Source: Antilocapra americana (lineage: Eukaryota; Chordata; Mammalia; Artiodactyla; Antilocapridae). From it: a stretch of DNA of 64,000 nucleotides. Within the stretch, counting starts at the first letter, position 1, and each line of letters opens with the position of its first letter. Below the pieces are notes generated by a model. That model was not told where the DNA came from, did no database searches, and saw only the letters and a list, made by a program, of their open reading frames with translations. The stretch covers positions 16,212,926 through 16,276,925 of the forward strand of contig ML664199.1 of assembly GCA_007570785.1 (NCBI GenBank). The letters run 5' to 3'. Shown here piece by piece: positions 10,501-21,850 of this stretch. The position numbers and the translations under genes were made by a program.

Positions 10501-12478
10501 TAGATCTGATTGACAGAGTGCCTGACGAACTATGGACGGAGGTTCATGATGTTGTAGAGGAGACAGGGATTAAGACCATCCTCATGGAAAAGAAATGAAA
10601 AAAAGCAAAATGGCTGTCTGAGGAGGCCTTACAAATAGCTGTTGAAAGAAGAGAAGTGAAAAGCAAAGGAGAAAAGGAAAGATATTTCCATTTGAATGCA
10701 GAGTTCCAAAGAATAGCAAGGAGAGATAAGACAGCCTTCCTCAGAGATCAATGCAAAGAAATAGAGGAAAACAACAGAATGGGAATGATTAGGGATCTCT
10801 TCAAGAACATTAGCGATACCAAGGGAACATTTTATGCAAAGATGGGCTCGATAAAGGACAGAAATGGTATGGACCTAACAGAAGCAGAAGATATTAAGAG
10901 GTGGCAAGAATACACAGAACTGTACAAAACAGATCTTCATGACCCAGATGATCATGATGGCGTGATCACTCACCTAGAGCCAGACTTCCTGGAATGTGAA
11001 GTCAAGTGGGCCTTAGAAAGCATCACTAAGAACAAAGCTAGTGGAGGTGATGGAATTCCAGTTAAGCTATTTCAAATCCTGAAAGATGATGCTGTGAAAG
11101 TGCTGCACTCAATAGGCCAGCAAATTTGGAAAAGTCATCAGTGGCCACAGGACTGGAAAGGTCAGTTTTCATTCCAATCCCAAAGAAAGGCAATGGCAAA
11201 GAATGTTTGAACTACCGCACAATTGTACTCATCTCACATGCTAGCAAAGTAATGCTCAAAATGCTCCAAACCAGGCTTCAGCAATACGTGAACCATGAAC
11301 TTCCAGATGTTCAAGCTGGTTTTAGAAAAGGCAGAGGAACCAGAGATCAAATTGCCAGCATCTGCTGGATTATCAAAAAAGCAAGAGAGTTCCAGAAAAA
11401 CATCTACTTCTGCTTTATTGACTATGCCAAAGCCCTTGACTGTATGGATCACAATACACTGTAGAAAATTCTGAAAGAGATGGGAATACCAGACCATCTG
11501 ACCTGGTCTTAGGAAACCTGTATGCAGGTCAGGAAGCAACAGTTAGAACTGGACATGGAACAACAGACTGATTCCAAATAGGAAAAGGAGTACGTCAAGG
11601 CTGTATATTGTCACCCTGCTTATTTAACTTATATGCAGAGTACATCATGAGAAACACTGGGCTGGAAGAAGCACAAGCTGAAATCAACATTGCCAGGAGA
11701 AGGAGAAATATCAATAACCTCAGATATGCAGATGATACCACCCTTACGACAGAAAGTGAAGAGGAACTAAAAAGCTTCTTGCTGAAAGTGAAAGAGGAGA
11801 GTGAAAAAGTTGGCTTAAAGCTCAACATTCAGAAAACTAAGATCATAGCATCTGGTCCCATCACTTCATGGGAAATAGATGAGGCAACAATGGAAACAGT
11901 GGCTGACTTTATTTTTTTTGTGCTCCAAAATCACTGCAGATGGTGATTGCAGCCTGAAATTAAAAGACGCTTACTCCTTGGAAGGAAAGTTATGACCAAC
12001 CTAGATAGCATATTGTAAAGCAGAGGCATTACTTTGCCAACAAAGGTCCATCTACTCAAGGCTATGGTTTTTCCAGTAGTCATGTATGGATGTGAGAGTT
12101 GGACAATGAAGAAAGCTGAGCTCCGAAGAATTAATGCTTTTGAACTGTGGTGTTGGAGAAGACTCTTGAGAGTCCCTTGGACTGTAAGGAGATCAGTCCT
12201 GGATGTTCCTTTGAAGGACTGATGTTGAAGCTGAAACTCCAATACTTTGGCCACCTCATGCAAAGAGTTGACTCATTGGAAAAGACCCTAATGCTGGGAA
12301 GGGTTGGGAGCAGGAGGAGAAGGGGACGACAGAGGATGAGATGTTTGGATGGCATCACCGACTCGATGGACGTGGGTTTGGGTAGACTCTGGGAGTTGGT
12401 GATGGACAGGGAGGCCTGGAGTGCTGCAATTCATGGGGTTGCAAGGAGTCGGACACGACTTTGCAACTGAACTGAGAT
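10501..12478 (+). mobile_element. BovB (RTE-clade) LINE, 5'-truncated, inside an L1
   Basis: About 2 kb of BovB, from the region between endonuclease and reverse transcriptase to the 3' end ('GGAGTCGGACACGACTTTGC', then 'AACTGAACTGA'). Full-length BovB is about 3.2 kb, so the endonuclease is missing. The L1 halves on either side join without loss. Only a 4-bp AGAT is shared at the two edges, so no long TSD is visible. Confidence 0.92.
10656..12470 (+). pseudogene. BovB reverse transcriptase remnant
   Basis: Remains of the BovB polyprotein, whose reverse transcriptase copies BovB RNA at the target. Three reading-frame blocks can be followed. 10656-11210 is the pre-RT and RT fingers part. 11126-11464 contains 'FIPIPKKGNGKE', 'QAGFRKGRGTRDQ' and motif A 'FIDYAKALDCMD'. 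11608-11946 contains the catalytic YADD box in 'LRYADDTT'. The first two blocks overlap at a frameshift near 11160-11170, and a TAG follows motif A at 11462. More breaks lie between 11465 and 11607 and after 11946, and 12034-12470 holds the C-terminal tail in two frames. The protein cannot be made. This is a dead copy of a standard ruminant LINE. Confidence 0.9.
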
Positions 12479-12856
12479 GGACGTAGAGATTGTCATACGA
12501 GTGAAGTGAGTCAAACAGAAAAAAATATATATTACATCACTTATATGTGAAATCTTAAAAATAGATACAAAGGAACTTATTTACCAAATAGAAACAGACT
12601 CAGAGACTTCAAAAACAAACTATGGTTACCAAAGAGGAAAGTTGGGCTTAACATATATTTACTACTATATATAAAATAGTTAACAAGGACCTATTGTATA
12701 ATACAGTGAACTCTACTCAGTATTTTGTAATAACCTATATGGGAAAAGGATGAGAAAGAATGGATATAGGCAAATGTATATCTAAAAAAGTTTGCTGTAC
12801 ACCTGAAACTAACACAACATTGTAAATCAACTATAATATAAAATTAAAAAAAAAAC
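12479..12856 (+). mobile_element. L1 3' end, right part
   Basis: Continuation of the L1 interrupted at 10500: 'ATGGACGTAGAGATTGTCAT', 'CACTTATATGTGAAATC', 'TGTACACCTGAAACTAACAC', 'TGTAAATCAACTATAAT' and an A-rich tail at 12842-12855. The candidate 9-bp TSD follows directly. Confidence 0.9.
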
Positions 12857-12865
12857 TTTAAGACA

Positions 12866-13965
12866 GTTGTAAGGGCAGAGTCTTGAAATCTCTATTTAAA
12901 TACAAATTACCTGATAGAGAAACTCCTCCAAACACTTGTACCTATTATCACAGTAGTACCTACAGTTGAAGACACAGCCAGTGGACACTGTTGAGCCCTG
13001 GGAGGCAGGAGAAACTCTGGCCCAAGAGACTGCAAAGCTGAGGGAACAGGGAAGGTGGGAGGGTCCTAGGGTGGTCTGGCGTCCTGGGGAGCAGAGAGAA
13101 GCCACCTAGCTGACCCATACACCCCTCATAGCACACCACTTTGTGCAAGGTTTTGCTGACAAAATTCAACCACAGTATACAGACTGATACCATTTCTGGT
13201 TTGGGTTCTCCCCCATTATTTTAAGTAAATATAAGTGAGTAAATTAATTCAATGCTGCCAAACCTTCTCCAACCTTTTTTTAAAAGACATATTGATCAAC
13301 AGTTATTTAAAGGTAGGGCTTTTCATAGCCAAAATCTCTTGCAGAAATTTAGATTCTTTATAAGCAACTCATCACACTGTTTTAAAGATGTCTAAGGAAG
13401 TGGCTCAACTTGAATTCCTATGAAACAACCACAGATGGTTAAGAAAAAAGATGATGAATGGCCTAGACTTGCAGAGCCATGTAAATGAATCGCTCCCTAC
13501 AGAAGGTGTTTTTCAGAAAAATCCAACAAACTATCTTAAAAAAAATAGATTCTATGGTTTAATGACCTTCACTCTGATTTAAACTAACTTCACATTTACT
13601 GGGAACAGAAGGGAATAACAGTGCAGAGGAATCGCTGTAATTCGATAAATCTTGTGAGCATTCTGATCTTTGTCAATGTATATCTGACACCCCAAATTAT
13701 TTTATTTTAGTATCACTCTGTGAACAAGGCTCCATGTGCCAGTAGGACAGTTTATAAGCTAATTAAATTCATATTGAAAAACTTTCTCCCTGGCTTTTCA
13801 CTGCATTTGATTTGAGCATTGTATTACACATTCTTTAATATTGATTATTTTTCTAATAGAAGTATTGATCCCACCATGAAAGTGTCATTATTTTTCAATT
13901 GCAAAAAATGTAAAATCTCAAAGCTACCTACCACCTAACATTTAATATATATGTAGACAAGAATA
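12866..13965. other. Non-coding DNA, nothing recognised
   Basis: No repeat consensus or exon could be supported. Minus-strand open frames at 12896-13193 overlap each other in a locally GC-richer patch and look fortuitous. Confidence 0.45.
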
Positions 13966-14135
13966 TGGTTCAGTTCAGTTGCTCAGCCATGTCCAACTCT
14001 TTGCGAACCCATAGACTGCAGCACACTAGGCTTCCCTGTCCATTACCAACTCCCAGAGCCTACTCAAACTCATTTCCATCACATTGGTGATGTCATCCAA
14101 CCATCTCATCCTCTGTTGTCCTCTCCACCTCAAGG
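13966..14135 (-). mobile_element. BovB 3'-tail fragment (ART2-like)
   Basis: Begins 'GTTCAGTTCAGTTGCTCAGC' and continues 'CTTCCCTGTCCATTACCAAC', 'CATCCAACCATCTCATCCTC'. This is the reverse complement of the BovB 3' end, as also at 52925. Only about 170 bp are present. Confidence 0.88.
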
Positions 14136-14595
14136 ATATGGCATCTCTTGCTAGAAAGCTATTTACGTGTGTGGGGATTTAAAAAAAATAATCCTCTAAT
14201 ATGGTATTATTATGCTTTCCTTTTCTGTATTTCACTTCTGCTTTCATTCTCGTACCTGAATGACTTGTGAAAGGGCACAGTTATACCATTCCAGAAGAAG
14301 TGACTGCTGGAGAGTGGGAAAGAAAGGGCAGAGAAGTCCAAGAGTTAATACTTAAGAAGCAGGAAAAAAAAAAAAATTTTTTTTTAAAGCCAAGAAAGTG
14401 AGACAATTCTGGAAAAAATATACAGGAAAACTGAATGTTGCACACAATCTAGAAATCAGCACATGGGCAGCCATGGGTTGAGTTGGGAAAAGTTACACTT
14501 GAGGAATTAATTTTGAAGGCAGGATGCGGGGGTAACAGCAGTGCATAAGCAAAGACATGAAGCAGCAGCTGGTTCCTGCCAGTAGGCACTCTTTG
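14136..14595. other. Non-coding DNA with an A/T homopolymer pair
   Basis: About thirteen A residues directly followed by nine T residues near 14366-14388 form a low-complexity, self-complementary tract. Nothing else was recognised. Confidence 0.5.
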
Positions 14596-14805
14596 ATGAA
14601 AGAAATAGTGCCGACCAACCCAGATTCTGGAGACTGGTTTTTCAGGTTCAAATCCAGCTGAAGTGATCAAGAAAATTATTTAAGTCCCCACACATAAAAG
14701 GAGAACAGCAAAAGGCTCTACCTCATAGACTGTTATAAGATTTAAAGGAGGAACTATTTAAGCGCCTAAAGCAGTCCTTGCAAATATATGATGACATAAA
14801 CTTTT
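14596..14805 (+). repeat. MIR SINE (degenerate)
   Basis: MIR blocks appear in order: 'CTGGTTTTTCAGGTTCAAATCC' (shortened box B region), 'AATTATTTAAGTCCCCA', 'CTACCTCATAGACTGTTATA', 'TTTAAGCGCCTAAAGCAGTC'. Confidence 0.65.
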
Positions 14806-15844
14806 GTTAAACAATAAAGTGAAATTGAAGAAATTAAAAAGATTTATGAGATGAATATGTAAATAGGGATCAATTAATTTCATGTGACCCAGTCATATGA
14901 ATATTTCTTAGAATATTCCATTAGCCATATGTCTTCCTCTGACCCTGATTTTAATTTAGTGTGAGAGACCAACAGACCAAAGGTCACAACCTCTGAATCC
15001 CACAGACTGCTTGTCCATTTCCCCAACAATGGGGGCAGAACTAAGCCTAACCTTCAACCCTTCAAGGAAGCAACAGGAACATTTGAGCGGGAAATGTGAT
15101 TAAATTAAGGTCCTGCCAGTACTTCCACATGCTTATTTTCAGTATGGTTTAATTAAAATTTCTGACATGAAGAGAGCTATTTCTGTTCATCTATTCAGAG
15201 CTGGTTATGGAGGGGGAAAAAAATTGAAACAGGCTGTTTCAGTCAATTTGCAACAATACAGTTGTATAATTAAGCTGGAAGCATATAAAGAAAGTTAGTC
15301 TATATAATTTCTCCTCTTATAGAGGTATTCATTAGAGAACAAATAGAGGTCTCAGATAGTATAATGTTCAGGCAAGCCAGTCAGAAAAGAACATAGTTGT
15401 TTCAAAATGTTCAATGTGGGCTCAATACCCAAAATTCTAATTGTATCCTATTTTATCATTAATTCATTTTGAAAAGCAACAGAATGGTCAGAATGAACTA
15501 ACTGATGCACTACTTCTTAGCTACTTATTGCTGATTTATGCTTAATATTCCTTTAGGTTATAGGTATATATGCATTATTTTTAGTAACTAAAATAACAGA
15601 AACTAAATAATTATCTGCAAAGGATTTGGATACTCTAGCCATTGTTATATCCAGACGGGGAAATGGGTACCATATATCAGAAAAATATCTAGGAGCCATT
15701 CAAGTTTTCTGAAAGGAAAAGAGCATGGATATAAATTCTAAACAGTTTTTCTCTCCAGACTGAAAGAACTCCATCAGATCATAGATCTTGTTCATCTCTC
15801 CCCTCAGCCTGAAACCAGAGATTGCTACAGGACTATTTATTCAG
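14806..15844. other. AT-rich non-coding DNA
   Basis: No repeat or coding signal recognised. Confidence 0.45.
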
Positions 15845-15990
15845 GCTTCAATGCACAGCTCCGTTTGTCAGCTGGCCTGGGTGGGTGAGCGATGGCAGGA
15901 CTCGCCCGTCACCTAGAGAGCAGCAGCCGCTCTGAGTTCTGAAGACACCGAGGAGGGGAGCGGCAGCCTTACGTCATGCGCCAGAAAGCT
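15845..15990. promoter_or_regulatory. Small CpG-dense patch with CRE-like TTACGTCA
   Basis: About nine CpG dinucleotides fall between 15862 and 15980, whereas most of the window has very few. The patch holds TTACGTCA at 15969-15976, a CREB/ATF-type bZIP site one base off the palindromic CRE. CpG retention plus a bZIP site suggests an unmethylated regulatory element or an old promoter or exon edge. No flanking gene is visible to confirm this. Confidence 0.3.
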
Positions 15991-16177
15991 GCATCCTCCC
16001 ACCCACATGGATGTGTGTGCTGCCTCCACACACCTGGGCCAGGGCTTTGGGTACCATCCATTATGCCAGTGATCACACAAGTCTCTAGCTTCCTGGGGAG
16101 CTAAGGTGAGGAACGCTTAATTGCACTGCAAAACAGCTTTTGCAGAAACAGATGTAGCCTTTCACATTCTGGTGACT

Positions 16178-16262
16178 TTGGGGGGTGGTGGTTGGGAAGA
16201 AAAAAGTAGAGGGAGGAGAAGGGATTGAAAAAAGAGAGAAGGAATAGAGGGGTGGGGAGCAA
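16178..16262. repeat. Purine-rich low-complexity tract
   Basis: Roughly 85 bases are almost entirely A and G on the plus strand, with several GGGG and GGGAGG runs. It is able in principle to form triplex or G-rich secondary structure. Confidence 0.75.
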
Positions 16263-16429
16263 AGACACAAAACCTACTAGATTTCTGTCTCACTTTTCAT
16301 CTGTCTCTATCACACAAGTGCCACCTAGAGAATAAAGGAGTGGCCTGGGGTGGGGGTGTGATTGTCATTTGAACAAATGTGCTTCACTAGATTTAGTCAC
16401 AGAGTGAAGATAGCAAATACTTATCAGAG

Positions 16430-16771
16430 CTTTATTAATATAACTGAGATTCTGTGAGATGCACACCTTCATGTTCTGACATACGTACAAATCATGAAAC
16501 CATCACCACAATCAAGAAAATGAACATAGCCGTCTCTGCCCAAAGTGGCCTCAGGTCTTCTGGCGCTTTCTCCTTACCTCTCTGCCCACTTTCAAGCAAA
16601 CACTATCTGCTTTCAGTCTAATTAGTCTAATTAGAGACTAATATGCATTTTCTAGGATTTTTTTATATAAGTAGAATTGTATGGACTCTTTTTTGTCTGA
16701 CTTTGAGGGTAGCATATGTTTTTGCATTTTCAATTTATTTAATTTTTTAAAATTTCACTGTGGTAAGAACA
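16430..16771 (-). repeat. Old L1 3' remnants, part before younger L1
   Basis: Reverse-strand ancient L1 blocks: 'AAATCATGAAACCATCACCAC', 'ACTATCTGCTTTCAGTCTAA', 'TATAAGTAGAATTGTATGGAC' and 'TCACTGTGGTAAGAACACT'. The same class of sequence continues after 18405, so the plus-strand L1 at 16772 was inserted into it. Confidence 0.65.
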
Positions 16772-17166
16772 CTGAAAAACCAACAAAGCAAGGTCCCTAT
16801 CAAATTACCCATGACATTTTCACAGAACTAGAACAAATAATTCTAAAATTTATGTGGAACTAAAAGATCTAGAATCACCAAGGCAAATGAGAAAAAGAAC
16901 AAAGTAGGAGGCATAACCCTCCCAGACTTCAAATGATACTGTAAAGCTACAGTAATCTAAACAGCATGAAATTGGTGCAAAAACAAATGTATGGACCAAC
17001 AGAACAAAATAGAGAGTTCAGAAATAAATCCACACACTTATGGACAATTAACCTTTGACAAAGGAGGCAAGAATATACAATGGGCAAAAGACAGTCTCTT
17101 CAGCAAGTGGTGATGGGAAAAGTTGGGCGGCTGCATGTTAATCAATGAAGCTAGAACACACCTCGT

Positions 17167-17212
<46 letters not shown>

Positions 17213-18398
17213 CTTAAAGTGGCTTAAAGCCTAAATGTAAGGCAAGAAACAACAAAAGTCCCAGAAGAAAATATAGGCAAAACATTCTCTCACATAAATC
17301 ATACCAATCTTTTAGGTCAGTCTCCCAAGGTAATAGAAATAAAAGCAAAAATAAACATATGGGACCTAACCTAAATTATAAGCATTTTTATAGCAAAGAA
17401 AAGCATCAACAAAATGAAAAGACAATCTGAGAGAAAATATTTGCAAGTAACCCACAAAGTGTTAATTTCCAAAATATACAAACAGCGCATATAATAATTT
17501 TTTTAAAAAGCCAACTAAAAAATGAGCAGAAGATATAAATAGGCATTTCTCCCAAAAAAACAGAGATGGTCAATGGGTACATGTAAAGATGCTTATCATC
17601 ACTAATTATTACAGAAATACAAGTCAAAACTACAATGAGGTACCACTTTACACAGGTCAGAATGGCTATCATTAAAAAACCTACAAATAATAAATGATGA
17701 AGAGGGTGTAGAGAAAAAGAAACCTTCCTACACTGTTGGTAGGAATATATATATATTGGTTAAGCCATTATTAAAGACAGTATGGCGGTTCCTCAAAAAA
17801 CTAGAACAAAATTGCCATATGATCCTGCAATCCCATTCCTGGGCACATACCCAGATAAAACTTTAATTGGAAATGATACATGCACTTCTATGTTCACAGC
17901 AGCACTATTTACAATAGCCAAGACATGAAACAGCCTAAACATCCATGGACAGATGAATGGATAATGAAGGTGTCGTGTGTATGTAAGTGCATGTGTGTGT
18001 ATACACAAACATATATATATATATACATACACACCAAAATATTAAACAGCCATTTAAAAATGAAATAATGCAATTTGCAGCAACATAGATGGACCTAAAG
18101 ATTATCATACTAAGCAAAGTAAGTCAGAAAGAGAAAGACAAATACCATATGATATCACTTATATGTGGAATGAAAAATATGAAACAAATGAACCTATCTA
18201 CAAAATAGAAACAGACTCACAGGCATAGAGAACAGATTCGTGGTTGCCAAGGGGGAGGGAAGGGAAATTGGGATTAGCAGATGCTAATACATATACATAT
18301 GTATTATATATATGTGTGTATATAACTGAGTCACTCTGTTGTACAGCAGAAATTAAAACATTGTAAATCAACTATAGTTCAATAAATTTTAAAATTCA
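16772..18398 (+). mobile_element. L1, 5'-truncated, ORF2 end to 3' end
   Basis: About 1.6 kb of L1 ORF2 C-terminal and 3' sequence. Landmarks are 'GGAGGCATAACCCTCCCAGA', 'GAACAAAATAGAGAGTTCAG', 'GGTACCACTTTACACAGGTC', 'CCTGCAATCCCATTCCTGGG' and a 3' end 'TGTAAATCAACTATAGTTCA' then an AT-rich tail. Stops and indels occur throughout, and no long ORF survives. It also contains a CA microsatellite at 17168. Confidence 0.9.
17168..17210. repeat. (CA)n microsatellite, about 21 units
   Basis: Uninterrupted CA dinucleotides inside the L1. Its purity suggests length polymorphism between animals. Confidence 0.95.
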
Positions 18399-19235
18399 TT
18401 AAGAGGGTAGATCTCATATGTAATGCACAATACAGTATTGTTGATTATAGGTACAATGTTGTACAGCAGATTTCTAGAAAGTATTCATCTTGCTTAACTG
18501 AAACTTAATGCTCATTGCCTAGTATTAATAATTCCCCATTTCCCCTTCCCCTCCTTGGCAATCAACATTCCACTATTTATTTCTATGAATTTGACTATTT
18601 CAGAGACCTCATATAAATGGAATAATATAGTACTTGTCCTTCTGTGACAAGTTTATTGCAGTTAACATACCACCTCAAGATTCATCCATGTTGTTACATA
18701 TTGCAAAATCTCCTTTTTTAAGGCCAAATATTTTTCTATTATTTTCCTTATGCATTCACCTGACAATGGACATTTAGGTTGTTTCATAACTTGGCCCTTG
18801 TGAATATTACTTTAATGAATTTGGGAGGGCCAATTGTCTCTTTCTGTCTTTTTGGATAAACACCCAGAAGTGAGATTGATGCATCATATGTTAGTTCTAT
18901 TTTGGATTTTTTTGATGCACCTCTATCCTCTATAACAGCTGTACCATTTTGCATTCCCATCAAAGTGGCCAAGGGTTCTAATTTCTCCATATGCTTGCCA
19001 ACACTTGTGTTTTATTTCTTTGGTAATAGCTGACAAGCAGAAGATGGTATCTCATTGTGGTTTTGATTTGTAGGTCCCTGATGACTAGCTACCTTGAGCA
19101 TTGTTTCATATACATATTGACCATTTGTATGTCTTCTTTGGAGAAATTTCTGTTCAAGTTCTTAGCCCAATTTTTAATTTGGTTGTCAGGGATTTTTTGC
19201 CATTGAGTTGTAGGGCTTTCTCACACACTCTTTTG
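18399..19235 (-). repeat. Old L1 3' region, part after younger L1
   Basis: Reverse-strand ancient L1: 'GGTACAATGTTGTACAGCAG', 'CATCTTGCTTAACTGAAACT', 'GACAATGGACATTTAGGTTG', 'ATCTCATTGTGGTTTTGATT' and 'GTATGTCTTCTTTGGAGAAA'. It complements the fragment ending at 16771. The first ~20 bases seem to lie in the opposite orientation to the rest (see findings). Confidence 0.75.
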
Positions 19236-19667
19236 CCCCATCTCACTCCATCTTTCTCTTCGTTGTCTTTAATCAGTTTTTAATTCTAACACTTGGCAGC
19301 CAATGCAAAAGCATTTATAACCCATTCACACAAACCAGAACTTCACACAGACCATGGATTATAATTGGGTTGATGTCCTGATGAGACAAATACAAATGTG
19401 TTACCCATCCCAGACTATTTGAAACTCTCCTCGTCACACAGGAATCACAGTGGTCCCTGGTGCCAAAGGCAGAGTATATTATCACAGGGGATAATAACAG
19501 GAGATGTGCTTTAGATGCTGGAGATCAACTACTTAGCACACACTCTTGAGTTCATCTTGGAAAAATTTTAAACATGATGTCTGTCATTTTACCTCTACAG
19601 CTTCAATCCTTTGAACCTTCAAGAGCCCATTCACTAAGAATGAACATAGATTTTGAAATCAATCTGC
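19236..19667. other. Non-coding DNA, nothing recognised
   Basis: No repeat consensus, RNA gene or exon could be supported. Confidence 0.45.
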
Positions 19668-19998
19668 CTTACTGTATTTGGGCTGCTTTAACAAAATACT
19701 ACAGACTGGGTGGGTGGCTTGTAAATAACAGAAATGTATTTCTCACAGTTTTGGAAGCTGGAAAGTCTAGAGATCAAGGTACTGGCAGATCTGCCATCTG
19801 GTGAGCACCCACTTCCTAGTTTATGGATGGCTGTCTTCTCACTGTATCCTCAGATGACTAGGTCTCTCTCCTGTCTCTTTTGTAAGGGCATGAAGCTCAT
19901 CCATAAGGATTCTACCCTGTGACCTCATCACCTCCCAACACCCCACCTTCTATTATCATCACATTAGGAGCTAGGTTTCAACATACGAATTTTAGGGA
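19668..19998 (-). repeat. MaLR LTR (MST/MLT1-like), reverse orientation
   Basis: The reverse complement of a MaLR LTR: 'TTTAACAAAATACTACAGAC', 'CTCACAGTTTTGGAAGCTGG', 'TTCTCACTGTATCCTCAGAT', 'CCTGTGACCTCATCACCTCC' and 'AACATACGAATTTTAGGGAG'. Compare the plus-strand MLT1 at 60482. Confidence 0.8.
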
Positions 19999-21401
19999 GA
20001 CACAAAGAGTCTGTGAGAACTCTTTCTTGAACTTTGGAGTTGATCAGTTAAACTGGGATGAAGTAATCATTAAAATAAATGGGAAAAGAGCACAAGTGAA
20101 AGATAGAGAGATTCACTTAAAGGAAGTTAGAGATCCACCACCTGCCCTGATTCCAGAGCAGCTCTAACAGACATCTTTGAAACTCCAGTGCTAGTGTTCA
20201 GACCTACTCAGTGGGAACACTGCCCGCCTGGACAGCCGAGAAGACCAGGCTTGCAACCCGTGGGCCACACTGAAAGTCTCTGAATGTCAGAAAATCCACT
20301 GGAGCAGCCAGCTCTCCCCTAGCAATGAAGTTGCCTCTCTGGAACCAATCATAACTTCACAGAAGGAAAGTAACCCAACTCTAAAGAAAAAAGTGTTTCT
20401 TGAAACCTGAACATTTGAGTCACAACAAGTATCTGACCCAGTTCTGCAGACATGAATTCTTTCCACCAGTAAAACCAGTAGACTGAAACAGTCATTTTGA
20501 CTCCTGTATAAAAAAAAAAAATCATTACTCAACAACACTGTCACATTCCCAAGGGGAATATTCATGCCAAAATAAGGTGCATGAAGAAATCAACTAAGAA
20601 AAGATGGAGAGAGGAGATATGAAAGGACAGCTTATAATCCTGGAAGTGAGAACTACTGTGTGGCCTTGGGGGGAGTCATTTCACATTTCAGGACACATTT
20701 CACCTTTTGTGGAGTAAGAAAGTCAGGCTAGTAGGCCCTGCCTCCTTTCCAAGCTCCAGTACTCAGCAAGGCACAAGGAGAGGAAAGAAACAGGACAACA
20801 GGACCAGTAAGATTCAGATTGACTAGTGTGTATTTGTGGCTTTAAAAAAAAATTACATCTCAAGACCTAATCTAGCCAAAAGGCAGAAGACAGCCAGACA
20901 GAAAGCACAAATGGGACATCGATCCAAAAAGGTCACAGACAAGCCATTCTAGATCTCGGCCCCAGACTCTGAGCCATCCACCAAGAAATTTAAGAGGATG
21001 TCTCCAAGAGTCCAGCTGCTTTTAAACCAGCGTCTCCACTTCAAATGGCAAAATAATTCCATCTGACCATTCTCTTTGTAGTGAGAGGTTATAGCTATAA
21101 ACCTGCCAGCACCCTGCCATTGCTGGCACTTACACTGCAGGGTCACTGGCCTGTGAAATACATTCCGTAGTGTTGGTGAAAACAAGGCGATCTACACAGG
21201 TCAATGTGTGGTCCAAGACCCAGGGTCTCATTCTCTCCCTTACACTCTGCCACTCCCTGCTCTCAGTTGAAAGCAGTAATGTTTTAATGGTCTGGAGGAT
21301 TTTCTCTGCTCCTATTGTTAACAGCCTAAGGAATTAAATGGACTCTCCTCAGAAGAATTGTTCTCAAATGAAAATAAAAGACAGTGCCAAAACCTGTAAA
21401 A
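19999..21401. other. Non-coding DNA, nothing recognised
   Basis: No family could be named. Open frames here (for example 20287-20565 - and 20949-21185 -) lack recognisable domains. Confidence 0.45.
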
Positions 21402-21565
21402 CAATGGTTCTCAAACTCCAGTGAGCATCAAAACTACCTGGAGGGCTTGTTAAATCACAGATTGCTGGGCCCCAGCTCCAGTTTCTTTCAGAAGGACTGG
21501 GGTAGAGCCCAAGAATTTTGGTACTGATGCTGCTCATCTGGGGACCACACTTTGAGAACAACTGC
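21402..21565 (-). repeat. MER5A (hAT-Charlie, non-autonomous)
   Basis: Nearly end-to-end MER5A in reverse: starts 'AATGGTTCTCAAACTCCAGT', carries 'GGGCTTGTTAAATCACAGATT', and ends 'GGGGACCACACTTTGAGAAC'. The terminal 'GGTTCTCAAA' / 'TTTGAGAAC' pair are its inverted repeats. Confidence 0.88.
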
Positions 21566-21609
21566 TTGAAATAATTTTCTTTTTCTTGGCTTAGAGAAAT
21601 TTAATGCTT

Positions 21610-21850
21610 GACCCATCAATAGCAATAATACTTGACATTTATCAAGGATTTACTATGTGCTAGACAGAAAGTGCTAAGTGATTTACTCACAGAAATCATG
21701 TTATTTATTCCTGATACTACCTCTTTGAGGTATTGGTTATTATTTCTTTTTCACAAGTAAGGAAACCAAAGTTTAAGGAGATTATGAAGAGAATAGCAGA
21801 AAAGAAGGCCAAGTCCCATGGTGATCTCTGAGGAAACTGAGGCAAGTAGA
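21610..21850 (-). repeat. MIR SINE, reverse orientation
   Basis: Contains 'TTATCAAGGATTTACTATGTG', 'AAAGTGCTAAGTGATTTAC', 'CTACCTCTTTGAGGTATTGG' and 'AAGTAAGGAAACCAAAG', the reverse complement of the MIR 3' half. Confidence 0.75.

Noticed and set aside
11234..11539. Antisense open frames within BovB copies (also 11595-11828, 51674-52063, 53601-53798)
   Set aside because: They are shadows of the LINE polyprotein on the opposite strand.
17168..17210. CRISPR-like or satellite array
   Set aside because: It is a plain CA microsatellite. No array of spaced direct repeats occurs anywhere in the window, and CRISPR arrays are not expected in mammals.
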